Shown here piece after piece: positions 9,253 to 18,400 of a stretch of 64,000 bases of DNA. The DNA lies in the NCBI GenBank assembly GCA_040882225.1, contig JBBEBR010000014.1, positions 62,001 through 126,000 on the forward strand. Reading direction: 5' to 3'. Under the pieces are notes generated by a model that was not told the DNA's origin, did not search any database, and saw nothing but the letters and a program-made list of their open reading frames with translations. Source of the stretch: Gracilimonas sp040882225 (GTDB lineage Bacteria > Bacteroidota > Rhodothermia > Balneolales > Balneolaceae). The translations under genes and the position numbers were made by a program. Within the stretch, counting starts at the first letter, position 1, and every line of letters begins with the position of its first letter.

Positions 9253-10179
9253 TCAATTCTTAGAGCAAAACCATGCAAACATTCTTTTTATGGCTGAATT
9301 TCTAACCAGTTCAGAAGAAAGAAATATGTCATGAATGCCGCCTTTTACTTCGATAAACTCGACTTCCTCACCAAGCACTCGCCCATATTTTTTAATATGC
9401 TCTACATTAAGCACCATATCGGATTCAAAAATTACATCATCCCACTTTTTTAGTCTACTCGATTTATCCGAATGCAAGATTAGAATGGGTACCTTGATCT
9501 CAGAAGATTTCCTTAGAAACCTTTGAGCAAGATAAACCGCGTACACCCATTTCAGATAAGCCGGAAACCCACCGATAGGCTTCCATTCTTCGTTATACTC
9601 CCATTCGCCTTTATGTTTTTTAGAGATGCTTGAGCCATATAAATGCGCAAAGGGCTTCTTTTTGAAAGCATATGGGTTGAACAAAGACAGCAATCCCGAA
9701 AGCGGCACAATCACATATTTTTGCCATGTAGTTAAATTGAATTCCAGAAAAGGAGCGTTCAAAACCAAAGCATCAACTAGACTTCTGTTTTTCCCTTTAT
9801 TCATATAGTAACTGCTTATAAGTCCGCCGGTAGAATGTCCAAGTAAGGTAATTTTTTCCCCATTTTCGGTGTGAATGATATCCAGCGCGACATTAATTTC
9901 TTCAAAATACTCCCGTAGCGAACGGCAATAATTTTGGTGTTGATGGGGGAGGATGGAGCGCCCGTGTTTTCTTAAATCCAGCGCATAAAAGTTATAATCC
10001 TGTTCGTGGAATTTATCTGCGAGATGAGCATGAAAGAAATAGTCGTTGTACCCATGAATGTATAGTACCGCCTTTCTTCCGTCTATATTTTTTGCAGAAC
10101 GAATGAGGGTGGCAACTACGCGCCCTTCATAGTCATCGGCCATTTCAAGAGTTTGCTCGATAAAACTTTCTATGGTCAT
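9253..10179 (-). CDS. alpha/beta hydrolase, serine aminopeptidase S33 / monoacylglycerol-lipase type
   Basis: 308 residues with an alpha/beta-hydrolase layout: oxyanion-region HGYNDYFF near residue 43, nucleophile elbow GHSTGG near 115, an Asp-bearing strand ILILHSDKSS near 225, and a C-terminal His in GGIHDIFLS near 290. The lid and core resemble the hydrolase_4/S33 family, which includes lysophospholipases and monoacylglycerol lipases. There is no signal peptide, so it is probably cytoplasmic. It is the last gene of a minus-strand cluster (DUF1801, ywbE, this gene) with gaps of 2 and 4 bases, so co-transcription is very likely. Substrate unknown. Confidence 0.85.
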   Translation of the reverse strand: MTIESFIEQTLEMADDYEGRVVATLIRSAKNIDGRKAVLYIHGYNDYFFHAHLADKFHEQDYNFYALDLRKHGRSILPHQHQNYCRSLREYFEEINVALDIIHTENGEKITLLGHSTGGLISSYYMNKGKNRSLVDALVLNAPFLEFNLTTWQKYVIVPLSGLLSLFNPYAFKKKPFAHLYGSSISKKHKGEWEYNEEWKPIGGFPAYLKWVYAVYLAQRFLRKSSEIKVPILILHSDKSSRLKKWDDVIFESDMVLNVEHIKKYGRVLGEEVEFIEVKGGIHDIFLSSELVRNSAIKRMFAWFCSKN

Positions 10180-10183
10180 GAGA

Positions 10184-10375
10184 TTATTTTATTTCCTTAA
10201 CCCGTCCAATTTGGCCATTTGTAAGGCGCACTTTTATCCCATGAGGATGCGTAGCACTTTTGGTTAAGATATTTTGAATAACGCCATAGCTAATATTGCC
10301 ACTTCGCTGATCTTTTTTTAACACAATTCCCACTTCCATTCCCGGAAGTAAATCCATACGGTTAGTTCCCTGCAT
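10184..10375 (-). CDS. ywbE: YwbE family protein
   Basis: 63 residues matching the YwbE/DUF2196 pattern: a short N-terminus, GMEVGIVLKKDQRSGNISYG, then ILTKSATHPHGIKVRLTNG and a terminal GQIGRVKEI. The family is small, widely distributed and of unknown biochemical role; the compact beta-strand content suggests a nucleic-acid-binding-like fold, but that is not established. It lies 2 bases downstream of the DUF1801 gene and 4 bases upstream of the hydrolase gene. Confidence 0.85.
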   Translation of the reverse strand: MQGTNRMDLLPGMEVGIVLKKDQRSGNISYGVIQNILTKSATHPHGIKVRLTNGQIGRVKEIK

Positions 10376-10377
10376 TT

Positions 10378-10800
10378 TCAGATACCTTTATATTTATTTT
10401 CAATAGTTTTCACGGATGAAGTTATCATCTCTTTTAGTACATCCTCATCAATGTCGGAGAGGGTTTTGATGTACAAACACGATTTTCCCGTTTTATGTTT
10501 GCCCAGCTTTTGCAGAAGTTCTTCGTATCTGGCAAACCCTGCCATTATATATAGGGTAATACTTTGCTTCCGGTTCGAAAATCCCACCAAAAACCAATCG
10601 CCTTCACGGCCACTTTCATAAACATAGTGATAGTCGCCGAATCCTAATATGCTGCTTCCCCACATTTTTCCTTCCTGTTTAGTAATGGATTTCATCAACT
10701 CATAGATTTGCAGACAATCCTTTTTTCGTTGCTCGTCTTCAATTTCATTCAGATAATCATGAACACTTTCATCGGTTTTTTGAGTTTTTAGTTCAGCCAT
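10378..10800 (-). CDS. DUF1801 (YdhG-like) protein
   Basis: 140 residues. The core motifs are KMWGSSILGFGDYHYVYESG, WFLVGFSNRKQSITLYI and GKSCLYIKTLSDIDEDVL, the recognisable DUF1801/YdhG pattern. The family adopts an iron-chaperone (YdhG)-like alpha/beta fold with no firm function. It is the first gene of the three-gene minus-strand cluster and is divergent from the NRAMP-like gene, with only 50 bases between the two starts. The promoters of both units must lie in or overlap that short region. Confidence 0.85.
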   Translation of the reverse strand: MAELKTQKTDESVHDYLNEIEDEQRKKDCLQIYELMKSITKQEGKMWGSSILGFGDYHYVYESGREGDWFLVGFSNRKQSITLYIMAGFARYEELLQKLGKHKTGKSCLYIKTLSDIDEDVLKEMITSSVKTIENKYKGI

Positions 10801-10850
10801 TTCAGATACATTTAAGGTTTGGGATTTTAGCTTCTACATAGTATATACTC

Positions 10851-12092
10851 ATGCAAATGAATAATCCATTAAAAAAATATTTCGGGCCAAGTACATTAGT
10901 CGCAGCGGCTTTCATAGGTCCGGGAACAGTAACAGTATGTACACTCGCCGGCGTTCGTTCAGGATATGTACTGCTTTGGGCGCTGTTATTTTCGGTGATT
11001 GCGACCATTATTCTTCAGGAGATGACAGGGAGGTTAGGCCTTATTACCCGCAAAGGATTTGGCGAAGCCATCCGCGCTGAGTTTAAGCATCCTGTTATTA
11101 GAACCGTCAGTATCATTTTGGTATTGAGTGCCATTGTACTTGGAAATGCAGCTTATGAAGGCGGAAATATTTCTGGGGCCGTTCTTGGCTGGGAAGAATT
11201 CTTCATTGGCTTTGATATCACAGTAAATGGTTTCACTGTTCAATTAACTCCATTCATTATTGGAGGAATTGCTTTTTGGCTTCTTTTTGCGGGAAGTTTT
11301 GAACGAATTTTGAAATTCATGATTGGGGTGGTGGTAGTTATGAGCATCGTCTTTGTAACCACCGCCATCATTGTTGCCCCGGACCTTGGCGCAATTGTCA
11401 GAGGATTATTTATCCCCACTGCTACACCGGGAGAACTTTTCACGGTTATAGCTCTCATAGGAACTACCGTAGTTCCGTATAATTTATTTTTGCACGCTTC
11501 CACGGTACAAGAACGCTATGTACGTGCTTCTGAACTTTCTGATATGCGCAAGGAAAACGCAGTGGGAATTATTTTAGGAGGTGTCATTTCCATGTGTATC
11601 GTAATTACAAGCGCTGTGGCATTTGGAGACGAGATAGTTGAAGTTACAAACGCCGCTACAATGGCTGCTCAGTTAGAACCACTTTTGGGTAATTGGGCTT
11701 CAGGATTCATGGGAATAGGCTTATTTGCCGCAGGAATTTCATCTGCCGTAACCGCTCCGCTTGCCGCCGCTTATGCCGCTAAAGGAATTTTGGGATGGGA
11801 AATTAGCCTCAAAGATTTCAGGTTTCGAATGGTGTGGGGAAGTGTTCTCCTGGTGGGCGTTTTATTTTCGTCGCTAAGTATTCGTCCGGTTCAGTTGATA
11901 GAATTTGCGCAAGCTGCAAACGGAATTTTACTCCCGCTGATTGCGATATTTCTGCTTTATATAATGAATAAAGCAGTGTTGCTCGGTACATATAAAAACT
12001 CAACCCTTCATAATATTTTGGGTATAATTGTCATTATTGTAGCTTTTATGGTAGGATTCAGAGGATTAAACTCAGTATTTAATTTTTTGTGA
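10851..12092 (+). CDS. NRAMP-like (YcsG-type) transporter with non-canonical substrate site
   Basis: 413 residues with about 11 membrane segments. The first segment aligns with classical NRAMP/MntH proteins (FGPSTLVAAAFIGPGT ... SGYVLLWALL), but the metal-binding DPGN of TM1 is GPGT (residues 23-26). The TM6 MPH motif is VVPYNLFLHAS (207-216). The Asp, Asn and Met that hold transition metals in classical NRAMPs are therefore absent, so manganese or iron transport is unlikely. The gene is followed after 15 bases by pxpA, then pxpB and pxpC. Bacillus subtilis has a similar arrangement, with ycsG near ycsF and kipI-kipA. I infer transport linked to 5-oxoproline metabolism (5-oxoproline itself, another small solute, or a non-transition metal), unproven. 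The start could also be the ATG at 10857. Confidence 0.85.
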   Translation: MQMNNPLKKYFGPSTLVAAAFIGPGTVTVCTLAGVRSGYVLLWALLFSVIATIILQEMTGRLGLITRKGFGEAIRAEFKHPVIRTVSIILVLSAIVLGNAAYEGGNISGAVLGWEEFFIGFDITVNGFTVQLTPFIIGGIAFWLLFAGSFERILKFMIGVVVVMSIVFVTTAIIVAPDLGAIVRGLFIPTATPGELFTVIALIGTTVVPYNLFLHASTVQERYVRASELSDMRKENAVGIILGGVISMCIVITSAVAFGDEIVEVTNAATMAAQLEPLLGNWASGFMGIGLFAAGISSAVTAPLAAAYAAKGILGWEISLKDFRFRMVWGSVLLVGVLFSSLSIRPVQLIEFAQAANGILLPLIAIFLLYIMNKAVLLGTYKNSTLHNILGIIVIIVAFMVGFRGLNSVFNFL

Positions 12093-12107
12093 TAAACAGG
12101 ATAATCA

Positions 12108-12866
12108 GTGATATCGAAAATCGATCTTAATTGTGATATGGGAGAATCGTACGGAAAGTATGTTTCCCATCAAGATGAGCAGATAATGCCCTTTATATCG
12201 AGCTGCAATATTGCGTGTGGTTTTCATTCCGGTGATCCGTTCACCATTCAAAAAACTATAAAACTGGCGATAAAACACGAAATCGCTATCGGGGCACATC
12301 CGTCCTATCCTGATTTGCAGGGATTTGGCAGGAGAGTCATGAAGATTTCGGGTGATGAGCTGAAAGCTTGCATTTTGTATCAGGTGGCTGCTTTGAAAGG
12401 AATGACTGAATCGCTCGGAGGTAAACTTCATCACGTAAAACCACATGGCGCCCTGTACAATTTTGCTTCCTCGGACAAACAAACTGCAACTACGGTTGTG
12501 GAAGCAATTTTAGAAACAGATAAAAAGTTGAAGCTTTATGCACCCGACAAATCTGCCTTGGCGGATATTGCCCGGGAAAAGGGACTTGAAGTTCGGGCAG
12601 AGGTTTTTGCAGATCGGCGCTACGAAGATAATCTCCTTTTGCGTTCGCGTAAACTGGAAGGAGCGGTGCTTCATGAGCAAAAATCTGTGCTGGAGCAACT
12701 TGAATCGATGATTCTAAAAAAGAAGGTTAGAACTTATTCAGGAAAAGAATTCCCTATAAAAGCGCAAACCGTTTGCTTGCACAGCGATACTCCCGGCTCG
12801 GCCAAATTAGCTAAAGAAATCCATGACTTTTTGATCTCAAAAAATGTCGAAATCACTTCAACTTAA
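12108..12866 (+). CDS. pxpA: 5-oxoprolinase subunit A (LamB/YcsF family)
   Basis: 252 residues with a GTG start; the protein begins KIDLNCDMGESYGKY, the conserved N-terminus of the LamB/YcsF family. Further motifs are SCNIACGFHSGDPFTI, GAHPSYPDLQGFGRR and HHVKPHGALYN. PxpA works with PxpB and PxpC to open 5-oxoproline to glutamate at the cost of ATP, clearing a damage product of glutamine and glutathione-like peptides. The 252-residue length is normal. Its 3' end overlaps pxpB by 23 bases, indicating translational coupling. Confidence 0.95.
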   Translation: MISKIDLNCDMGESYGKYVSHQDEQIMPFISSCNIACGFHSGDPFTIQKTIKLAIKHEIAIGAHPSYPDLQGFGRRVMKISGDELKACILYQVAALKGMTESLGGKLHHVKPHGALYNFASSDKQTATTVVEAILETDKKLKLYAPDKSALADIAREKGLEVRAEVFADRRYEDNLLLRSRKLEGAVLHEQKSVLEQLESMILKKKVRTYSGKEFPIKAQTVCLHSDTPGSAKLAKEIHDFLISKNVEITST

Positions 12867-13539
12867 CGGGGGTAACTGGAAATGCAGCGAACTGGGAGAA
12901 AGCGCTTTACTTCTTGAACCTGAAATTTCTGTTCCAGTTGAAATTATTCACCAAGCTACGGGGATTTTAGAACAGGCTAATTTAACCGGAGTAATTGACC
13001 TTATTCCCGCTTACAAAAGTATCGCTTTGCTTTATGATGATATCCTCACGGAAATAACTGAGGAAATTGAGAAAATTCAGTTGGCAGTATCGAATATTAA
13101 AGAGATAAATATCTCCCCGAAAACTCATACTGTCCCTGTTTGTTACCACTTGGGTTTGGATTGGCAGGAGGTTGAAAAGTTCACATCACAAGAAAAAGAA
13201 GACATCATTCGAAAGCACCTGAATGCGGAATATAAGGTAGCAATGATGGGCTTCATCCCGGGATTTGTGTACCTGGAAGGATTAGACGAAAGCATTGCTT
13301 GCCCCCGAAAAGAAAATCCCCGAATGCAAATTCCGGCAGGTTCTGTGGGAATTGGTGGTAATCAGGCTGGAATTTATTCGCTGGAAAGTCCCGGCGGATG
13401 GCAGATTATAGGCCGGACTCCTCTTTCATTTTTCAATTCGCAAACAAATCCACCAACAAATATTAATCCCGGAGACCGGCTGGTTTTTGAGCAAATTTCA
13501 GAAGCCGAATTTCATAAAATGAAAGAGGCTTCATCATGA
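12844..13539 (+). CDS. pxpB: 5-oxoprolinase subunit B (KipI-like)
   Basis: 231 residues of the carboxyltransferase C/D-type (KipI/PxpB) fold. Visible motifs are VPVCYHLGLDWQEVEKF, AMMGFIPGFVYLEGLD, PRMQIPAGSVGIGGNQAGIY and SPGGWQIIGRTPLSFF, all typical of the family. It pairs with PxpC to form the ATP-dependent part of the 5-oxoprolinase; the same fold occurs in the allophanate/urea carboxylase subunit. The start codon lies inside the end of pxpA and the stop overlaps pxpC as ATGA. Confidence 0.95.
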   Translation: MSKSLQLNGGNWKCSELGESALLLEPEISVPVEIIHQATGILEQANLTGVIDLIPAYKSIALLYDDILTEITEEIEKIQLAVSNIKEINISPKTHTVPVCYHLGLDWQEVEKFTSQEKEDIIRKHLNAEYKVAMMGFIPGFVYLEGLDESIACPRKENPRMQIPAGSVGIGGNQAGIYSLESPGGWQIIGRTPLSFFNSQTNPPTNINPGDRLVFEQISEAEFHKMKEASS

Positions 13540-14468
13540 TTGGAAGCCTGAAAGTATTAGATGGCGGATTATTTACGACCATTCAGGATACTGGAAGAAC
13601 AGGTTTCCGGAAATATGGAATTCCCGCTTCCGGGGTGATGGATGCCCACGCCACAAAATTGGCCAATTGGCTGGTTGGAAATCCACACGAAACCCCGGTT
13701 ATCGAAATGACGCTGCAAGGAGCGAGTTATCAATTTCAGAGTGATGCGGTCATCGGAATCTCCGGCGCTAATATGGATGCGAGAGTGAATAATCAACAAA
13801 TAGAACGCTATAAAACACAAGAGATTCGGGAAGGAGATACACTTTCTTTTAGCTATGCGAAATCCGGTTGCCGGGCATATTTGGCGATTCAGGGAGAGTG
13901 GAAAGTGGAAGAAGTTCTTGGCAGCTACTCTGCATATACAATGGGTGGTTTTGGCGGGAAGTTTGGGAGAATAATCAAAAAAAATGATGTGCTGGAATGG
14001 GATTTTGAAAAGCAGGAGAGAGGAAAAAGAGAAGTCCCAAGAAAATTGCTTCCGTACTATTCATCTTCAGGAAACCGAATCAGAATTATTGCGGGGCAGG
14101 AATGGGAGGTGTTATCTAAAGAAAATCAGAAGCGGTTTTTGGGAAGGGAGTATCAAATATCATCCGAAAGTAACAGGATGGGGATGAGGTTACAGGGAGA
14201 GCCCCTTTATTTTGAAGGAGGGGAGATGGTTTCTTCGGCTGTGATTCCGGGAATTGTTCAATTGCCCAAGCAAGGGAATCCAATAATTCTGATGCAAGAT
14301 GGTCAAACGGCAGGCGGTTATCCAAGAATAGCCAAAGTAGCGGATGCCGACTTATGGAGAATAGCACAACTGGCACCTAATTCAACATTGGCTTTCAATT
14401 TAATCGAAATGGAAGAGGCTAAAGCTCTCAGCAGGTATATGAAGAGCCTTTATGAGTTGTTGGGTTGA
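13536..14468 (+). CDS. pxpC: 5-oxoprolinase subunit C (KipA-like)
   Basis: 310 residues of the biotin-dependent carboxyltransferase (KipA/PxpC) family. Motifs are GLFTTIQDTGRTGFRKYGIP, SGVMDAHATKLANWLVGN, SNRMGMRLQGEPL and ILMQDGQTAGGYPRIAKV. The ATGA overlap (13536-13539) with pxpB means coupled translation. It is the last gene of the NRAMP-pxpABC unit. No strong terminator is visible before the tRNA-Leu on the other strand. Confidence 0.95.
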   Translation: MIGSLKVLDGGLFTTIQDTGRTGFRKYGIPASGVMDAHATKLANWLVGNPHETPVIEMTLQGASYQFQSDAVIGISGANMDARVNNQQIERYKTQEIREGDTLSFSYAKSGCRAYLAIQGEWKVEEVLGSYSAYTMGGFGGKFGRIIKKNDVLEWDFEKQERGKREVPRKLLPYYSSSGNRIRIIAGQEWEVLSKENQKRFLGREYQISSESNRMGMRLQGEPLYFEGGEMVSSAVIPGIVQLPKQGNPIILMQDGQTAGGYPRIAKVADADLWRIAQLAPNSTLAFNLIEMEEAKALSRYMKSLYELLG

Positions 14469-14536
14469 GTCGGGGAAGCCAGTGTGGCGTGTATTCTTAA
14501 AGAAACTGCGGGGGATAAGAAAACCCAAAAAAGAAG

Positions 14537-14620
14537 TACCCAAGAGAGGATTTGAACCTCCACGCCATTGCTGGCATACGCACCTGAAGCGCACGCGTCT
14601 ACCAATTCCGCCACTTGGGC
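14537..14620 (-). tRNA. tRNA-Leu (anticodon CAG)
   Basis: On the minus strand the sequence folds as a class II tRNA: 7-bp acceptor stem from GCCCAAG, D-arm AATTGGTAGACG, anticodon loop TTCAGGT with anticodon CAG, a long variable arm TGCCAGCAATGGCG and T-arm loop GGTTCAAATCC. The discriminator base is A73, as needed for leucine identity. CCA is not encoded. The first acceptor pair is G1-U72, an unusual wobble at that position. Confidence 0.95.
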
Positions 14621-14673
14621 ATTAAAATCTCTGAGGAGGAAATCAGGGTTTGGAAGTTAAGCACATTCCCCGA

Positions 14674-17004
14674 TTATTTCAGCAAAATCATTTTTCGGGT
14701 TTGAAGAAAGTCACCGGCTTTAATAGTGTAAAAGTACACTCCGGAAGCCATGCTTTGTGCATTCCAGTTTAGGCTGTGAGTTCCGGCCGTCATTCTATTA
14801 TCCAGCAAAGTTGCTACTTGCTGTCCAAGTGCGTTGTAGATGATTAACTGCACCTCTGAGGCCATTGGTAAAGTAAATTGAATTTTAGTGGTGGGATTAA
14901 AAGGGTTTGGATAATTTTGATTCAGCTCAAAAGCTTGTGGAGCTGAAGCAAGTTCCTCGTTACTGATAATCACCGTTTCTGCAAGGATAATATTGTTCCA
15001 TACTCCGTGCTGTCCCTCGGAATTTTCATCCGAAAACATAGGCGAATATTCTTCAGGTCCGGTTAGAATTTGTGTAACATTTTGGCTGCCGGTACCATTA
15101 TCAAGGCGAAGCGGAATGGCGTTGTTATCGGGATTTATAGTTGGAACTATCGTTTCATAAACAATATGAAACTCCTGTCCTTCTTCGAAAGTTAATTCCC
15201 AGTTTGTGACATCAAAGGTTTGCCATCCTGAACTCAGCATATCAAAATCTATAGAATCAGAAGCCATAACGGTTCCCGGTACTCCTGAATTATCGGTATA
15301 CGCGGCTATTCGGAGCAAACCATCACCCTTAACTTCGATGGGTTGATTTGAGGTGGCATCCTCCCCGCTTACGATAAATAATTCCAGCGAATGCAAAAGA
15401 GCGTCTATTGCAGCGGTAAATTTGTTACTGAAACCGAGACGGGCCTCACCAGATGCATTTCTGTAGGGAATATTCCAATAAAAAGCCTGAGTATTGCTAT
15501 AAGTATTGTACGAGCTAAGATTATAAACCTGATTTCCGGAGACATTTACCGTGAAATCTCTTGTAGTTGTATTTGAGGAGTCGGGTGGGCTTGGGCTAGT
15601 ATTTGCAAGCATGATATAGGCTTCGTCAAACACTTCTCCCTCAGGGGTTGTGAATTCCACTCCTCTGTTTAAAGTTTGCACGTTAATTACATCGCCGGCT
15701 TTTGTGATTATACGAACGCGGCCGTTATTGCCGGCATGATCTACAGATATCGTCAAATCTTCCACCTGCTGAAAGCCGAGATAATCAATTCCTCCTTGCT
15801 GAACTCCTACAACCCTATTCGAAATTTTGGGTGCTTCAAAATCTACCCTTGCGGTGAAATTACTTAAAAATGGGTGATTATAACCATAGGTTCTGTTTGC
15901 TGTTTGTACCGTATCGTTTACAAGATTAGCGATTCCCCAATTTACGAGCAGGTCTGCAAAGGTTAATGATGAACCTGAATTAAAAAGAGCATTATTTATT
16001 CCTGATACTCCGCTAAGTGGCTCTCTTGTAAGGTAACCCGCCTTTTCAAAACCAAGTTGATCCCATAAATAGCTTGTGAAAGCAGCAGCTCGGCCATAAT
16101 CTACCAATACGTTTCCTCTGTCCCAACGGAAAATAGGCACATTCGTATCGTCTAAATAAGTGGGATAACTTGAATGTGGGAAGTAACCGCTTAGCAGGGA
16201 TGCAAAATTCGACTGGGCTTCATTTATGAATGTGTATTCACTACTGCCGGCGCCATCATTATAGTTATAGTGAATGAGATGCTGATATTCGTGAGAAAGT
16301 GTACTCAATGGCCGCAGAGGATCGGTTTCTCCGCTTGAGAATATTCCAGGATATGAATCGATATAAAGCACATCACGCTCGTTCGAACGGTAACTAAGTG
16401 GATTGGTATCGGGGAACTGATCCACACCATAGAAAAAACCCGCAACATAACCTCCGCCTTTATCAGGATTCCATCCATCTTGTATATCCGTAATCAAAAA
16501 ATCCACCAGTCCATCACCGTCATAATTTGGAGGATCGCCAAAGATATCGTTGCTTAAGTCGATGATTCCCCGCTCGGGATTGAACGAATATTGGTTGGAT
16601 TGCTCCTCGAGATACTTGAAGATACTGTCGGCTACTTCTTCATTTAAGTGGCCATTGTCGATTTCTGCGATTTCGAACCAGATCTGTGTGAGAGTTCCTT
16701 TTTTCATTAAACGGAATTTTTTGGTATCAAAACCACCATTCTCAACGTCTGCCACAAAGAAATCTCTTTCATCGCCTTCATCGTCAACTATTGCAGATTT
16801 AGCCCGGCGTGGTACATTTCCTTCCGCATTTGCTCTCATCAACTCTTGCAGCCAAGGTTGTTTATTCAGCTTATCAGAAATATGAACAGGGTAAAAGTTA
16901 TCGGATGAATTTCCGCCTTCGGGCGCTTTGTAAGATTGTGCGGCTATTTGGAAGCTAAATCCTGTAGATATTAAAAATGAAAAAAGTAGTACTGATCTTT
17001 TCAT
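14674..17004 (-). CDS. secreted zinc metallopeptidase with T9SS sorting domain
   Basis: 776 residues with a signal peptide (LISTGFSFQIAAQ). A zincin site is visible: HEYQH at 238-242 with a downstream Glu in INEAQSNFASL (E262), resembling M6/gluzincin-type metallopeptidases. Upstream lies an aspartate-rich segment (PPNYDGDGLVDFLITDIQDG) that may bind calcium. The middle is beta-rich. Residues about 690-776 are a T9SS type A domain (NQNYPNPFNPTTKIQFTLP ... YTIKAGDFLQTRKMILL). It is probably displayed or released at the surface. It starts 2 bases after a lipoprotein gene, so the two are co-transcribed. Substrate unknown. Confidence 0.8.
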   Translation of the reverse strand: MKRSVLLFSFLISTGFSFQIAAQSYKAPEGGNSSDNFYPVHISDKLNKQPWLQELMRANAEGNVPRRAKSAIVDDEGDERDFFVADVENGGFDTKKFRLMKKGTLTQIWFEIAEIDNGHLNEEVADSIFKYLEEQSNQYSFNPERGIIDLSNDIFGDPPNYDGDGLVDFLITDIQDGWNPDKGGGYVAGFFYGVDQFPDTNPLSYRSNERDVLYIDSYPGIFSSGETDPLRPLSTLSHEYQHLIHYNYNDGAGSSEYTFINEAQSNFASLLSGYFPHSSYPTYLDDTNVPIFRWDRGNVLVDYGRAAAFTSYLWDQLGFEKAGYLTREPLSGVSGINNALFNSGSSLTFADLLVNWGIANLVNDTVQTANRTYGYNHPFLSNFTARVDFEAPKISNRVVGVQQGGIDYLGFQQVEDLTISVDHAGNNGRVRIITKAGDVINVQTLNRGVEFTTPEGEVFDEAYIMLANTSPSPPDSSNTTTRDFTVNVSGNQVYNLSSYNTYSNTQAFYWNIPYRNASGEARLGFSNKFTAAIDALLHSLELFIVSGEDATSNQPIEVKGDGLLRIAAYTDNSGVPGTVMASDSIDFDMLSSGWQTFDVTNWELTFEEGQEFHIVYETIVPTINPDNNAIPLRLDNGTGSQNVTQILTGPEEYSPMFSDENSEGQHGVWNNIILAETVIISNEELASAPQAFELNQNYPNPFNPTTKIQFTLPMASEVQLIIYNALGQQVATLLDNRMTAGTHSLNWNAQSMASGVYFYTIKAGDFLQTRKMILLK

Positions 17005-17006
17005 AC

Positions 17007-17420
17007 TTATTCTTGTCCTCTGATTTTGTAATAATGAACTTCAAGCATAATTACATTTCCCAGTTTCTGTTCCTTACCGTAAATAGTAACGTGTTTACCA
17101 TTAATTGAATCAAAAGTCTCTTTCATAAATCTTCTGTCGCCCATCAATCTGAATGATGCACTATCGGAGACAAATAATGTGGGAGTCACAAAGGGTTCAC
17201 TACCTGAGAAATTGAGAGTTCCAGATTTTTCTATCAAACCGGATGTATCGGCATCTGAAGTAAGCTTTTCGGTAACTAAAGTGTCAATGGCACTCTCGGT
17301 TATTTCCGATTGCGTAGTGTCGTTAGCAGAATAAGCTGATTCCTGATCTTGTGAATCTCTGGAACCACATCCCCAAAAAAGAGAAACTGACAACAAGACG
17401 ATAAGAGTATATTTTATCAA
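17007..17420 (-). CDS. lipoprotein, unknown function
   Basis: 137 residues. The N-terminus MIKYTLIVLLSVSLFWGC ends in a lipobox-like FWGC, so lipid modification at Cys18 is likely. Residues about 22-70 are low-complexity, rich in Ser, Thr, Asp and Glu, a probable linker. The C-terminal 70 residues (TLNFSGSEPFVTPTLFVSDS ... GKHVTIYGKEQKLG) look like a small beta-barrel of OB type. The gene ends 2 bases before the zincin gene, forming a two-gene unit. A role in anchoring or modulating the peptidase is speculation. Confidence 0.7.
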   Translation of the reverse strand: MIKYTLIVLLSVSLFWGCGSRDSQDQESAYSANDTTQSEITESAIDTLVTEKLTSDADTSGLIEKSGTLNFSGSEPFVTPTLFVSDSASFRLMGDRRFMKETFDSINGKHVTIYGKEQKLGNVIMLEVHYYKIRGQE

Positions 17421-17488
17421 AATGGCAAAGTTTATTTTATGTGGAAGTTAAGGCAATTTTCTGATCAGTAACCGGAGTTATTCGAGTT

Positions 17489-18298
17489 TTATTTCAGATT
17501 GCGAAGAATATCTTCAAGGCGATCCCAAGACTGATTTCTGGCAACTACATTAGGGTCATCAGCGGCCGCACTGGGATTATCTCCGCGCCTCATGTATGCA
17601 TGTCCGGCATCATCATAAATGACATAATCGTATGTACTTCCGGCTTCATTCATCATTTCTTCGGATGTTGAAATGGTGGAGTTTACTCTTTGGTCATCAC
17701 CCCCATAAAAACCATATACTGGGATTTCAATACGATCATAAGCGGCCATTTCTTGCGGTCCTGTTCCATAAAAAACAAGTGCGGCATCAATTTCATCTCC
17801 GGCATTGGTCGCAAACCGGAACGACTGCGAACCACCCCAACAAAATCCAACAACGGCAAACTGACCATTTCCAGCTTTAATGGTTTTGGCATATTCCAGT
17901 ACATTTTCTAAATCGGTAGTTACCATTTCGGAATCTAATCCATAGATGGCTTGTCGGGCTGCATCTGAGGATTCAAAATCACCGGTTTTCTCAATTCCCT
18001 CTATTGTATTTGAAATCAGATCGGGTGCTATGGCAATAAATCCTGCTTCAGCCAGCTGGTCGGCAAAACTTCGCGCCCATACATCAAGCCCTCTGTTTTC
18101 ATGAATTACAATAATAACTGGTGAATTTGTTTCTTTTTCTGGATAGGCAATAAAATTATGGAGAGTGCGGTCTGAAGACTCAATGGTTACCCACTCGTGA
18201 TGTCGGGGCGAATTTTCTAACTGCTGCTGAGCATATTCCTGTGCAAAAGCAGAACAGGATATAATAAAAAGAAGTGAAAACGGTATCAGGTATTTCAT
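17489..18298 (-). CDS. exported dienelactone-hydrolase family protein
   Basis: About 269 residues from the ATG at 18298, which directly precedes a signal peptide (KYLIPFSLLFIISCSAFAQ). An in-frame ATG 6 codons upstream (18316) would give a less typical N-terminus. Motifs are VIIVIHENRGLDVWARSFAD, the nucleophile elbow GFCWGG with Cys as nucleophile as in classical dienelactone hydrolases, and a C-terminal DAGHAYMRR His. The predicted product is periplasmic and hydrolyses an ester or lactone; the substrate is open. A gap of 68 bases separates it from the downstream lipoprotein gene on the same strand. Confidence 0.85.
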   Translation of the reverse strand: MKYLIPFSLLFIISCSAFAQEYAQQQLENSPRHHEWVTIESSDRTLHNFIAYPEKETNSPVIIVIHENRGLDVWARSFADQLAEAGFIAIAPDLISNTIEGIEKTGDFESSDAARQAIYGLDSEMVTTDLENVLEYAKTIKAGNGQFAVVGFCWGGSQSFRFATNAGDEIDAALVFYGTGPQEMAAYDRIEIPVYGFYGGDDQRVNSTISTSEEMMNEAGSTYDYVIYDDAGHAYMRRGDNPSAAADDPNVVARNQSWDRLEDILRNLK

Positions 18299-18400
18299 AG
18301 GATTCTCATTAGTCAAAGATTGATCTCACAACTAAATAAAAATCCCAATCATTTCGTAGTAATTTTGAAACTTACCGTTGGGAATTTTCCCTTACTCAAT

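Noticed and set aside
10851..12092. Straight annotation as a manganese/iron NRAMP (MntH)
   Set aside because: The metal-coordinating Asp, Asn and Met of TM1 and TM6 are replaced.
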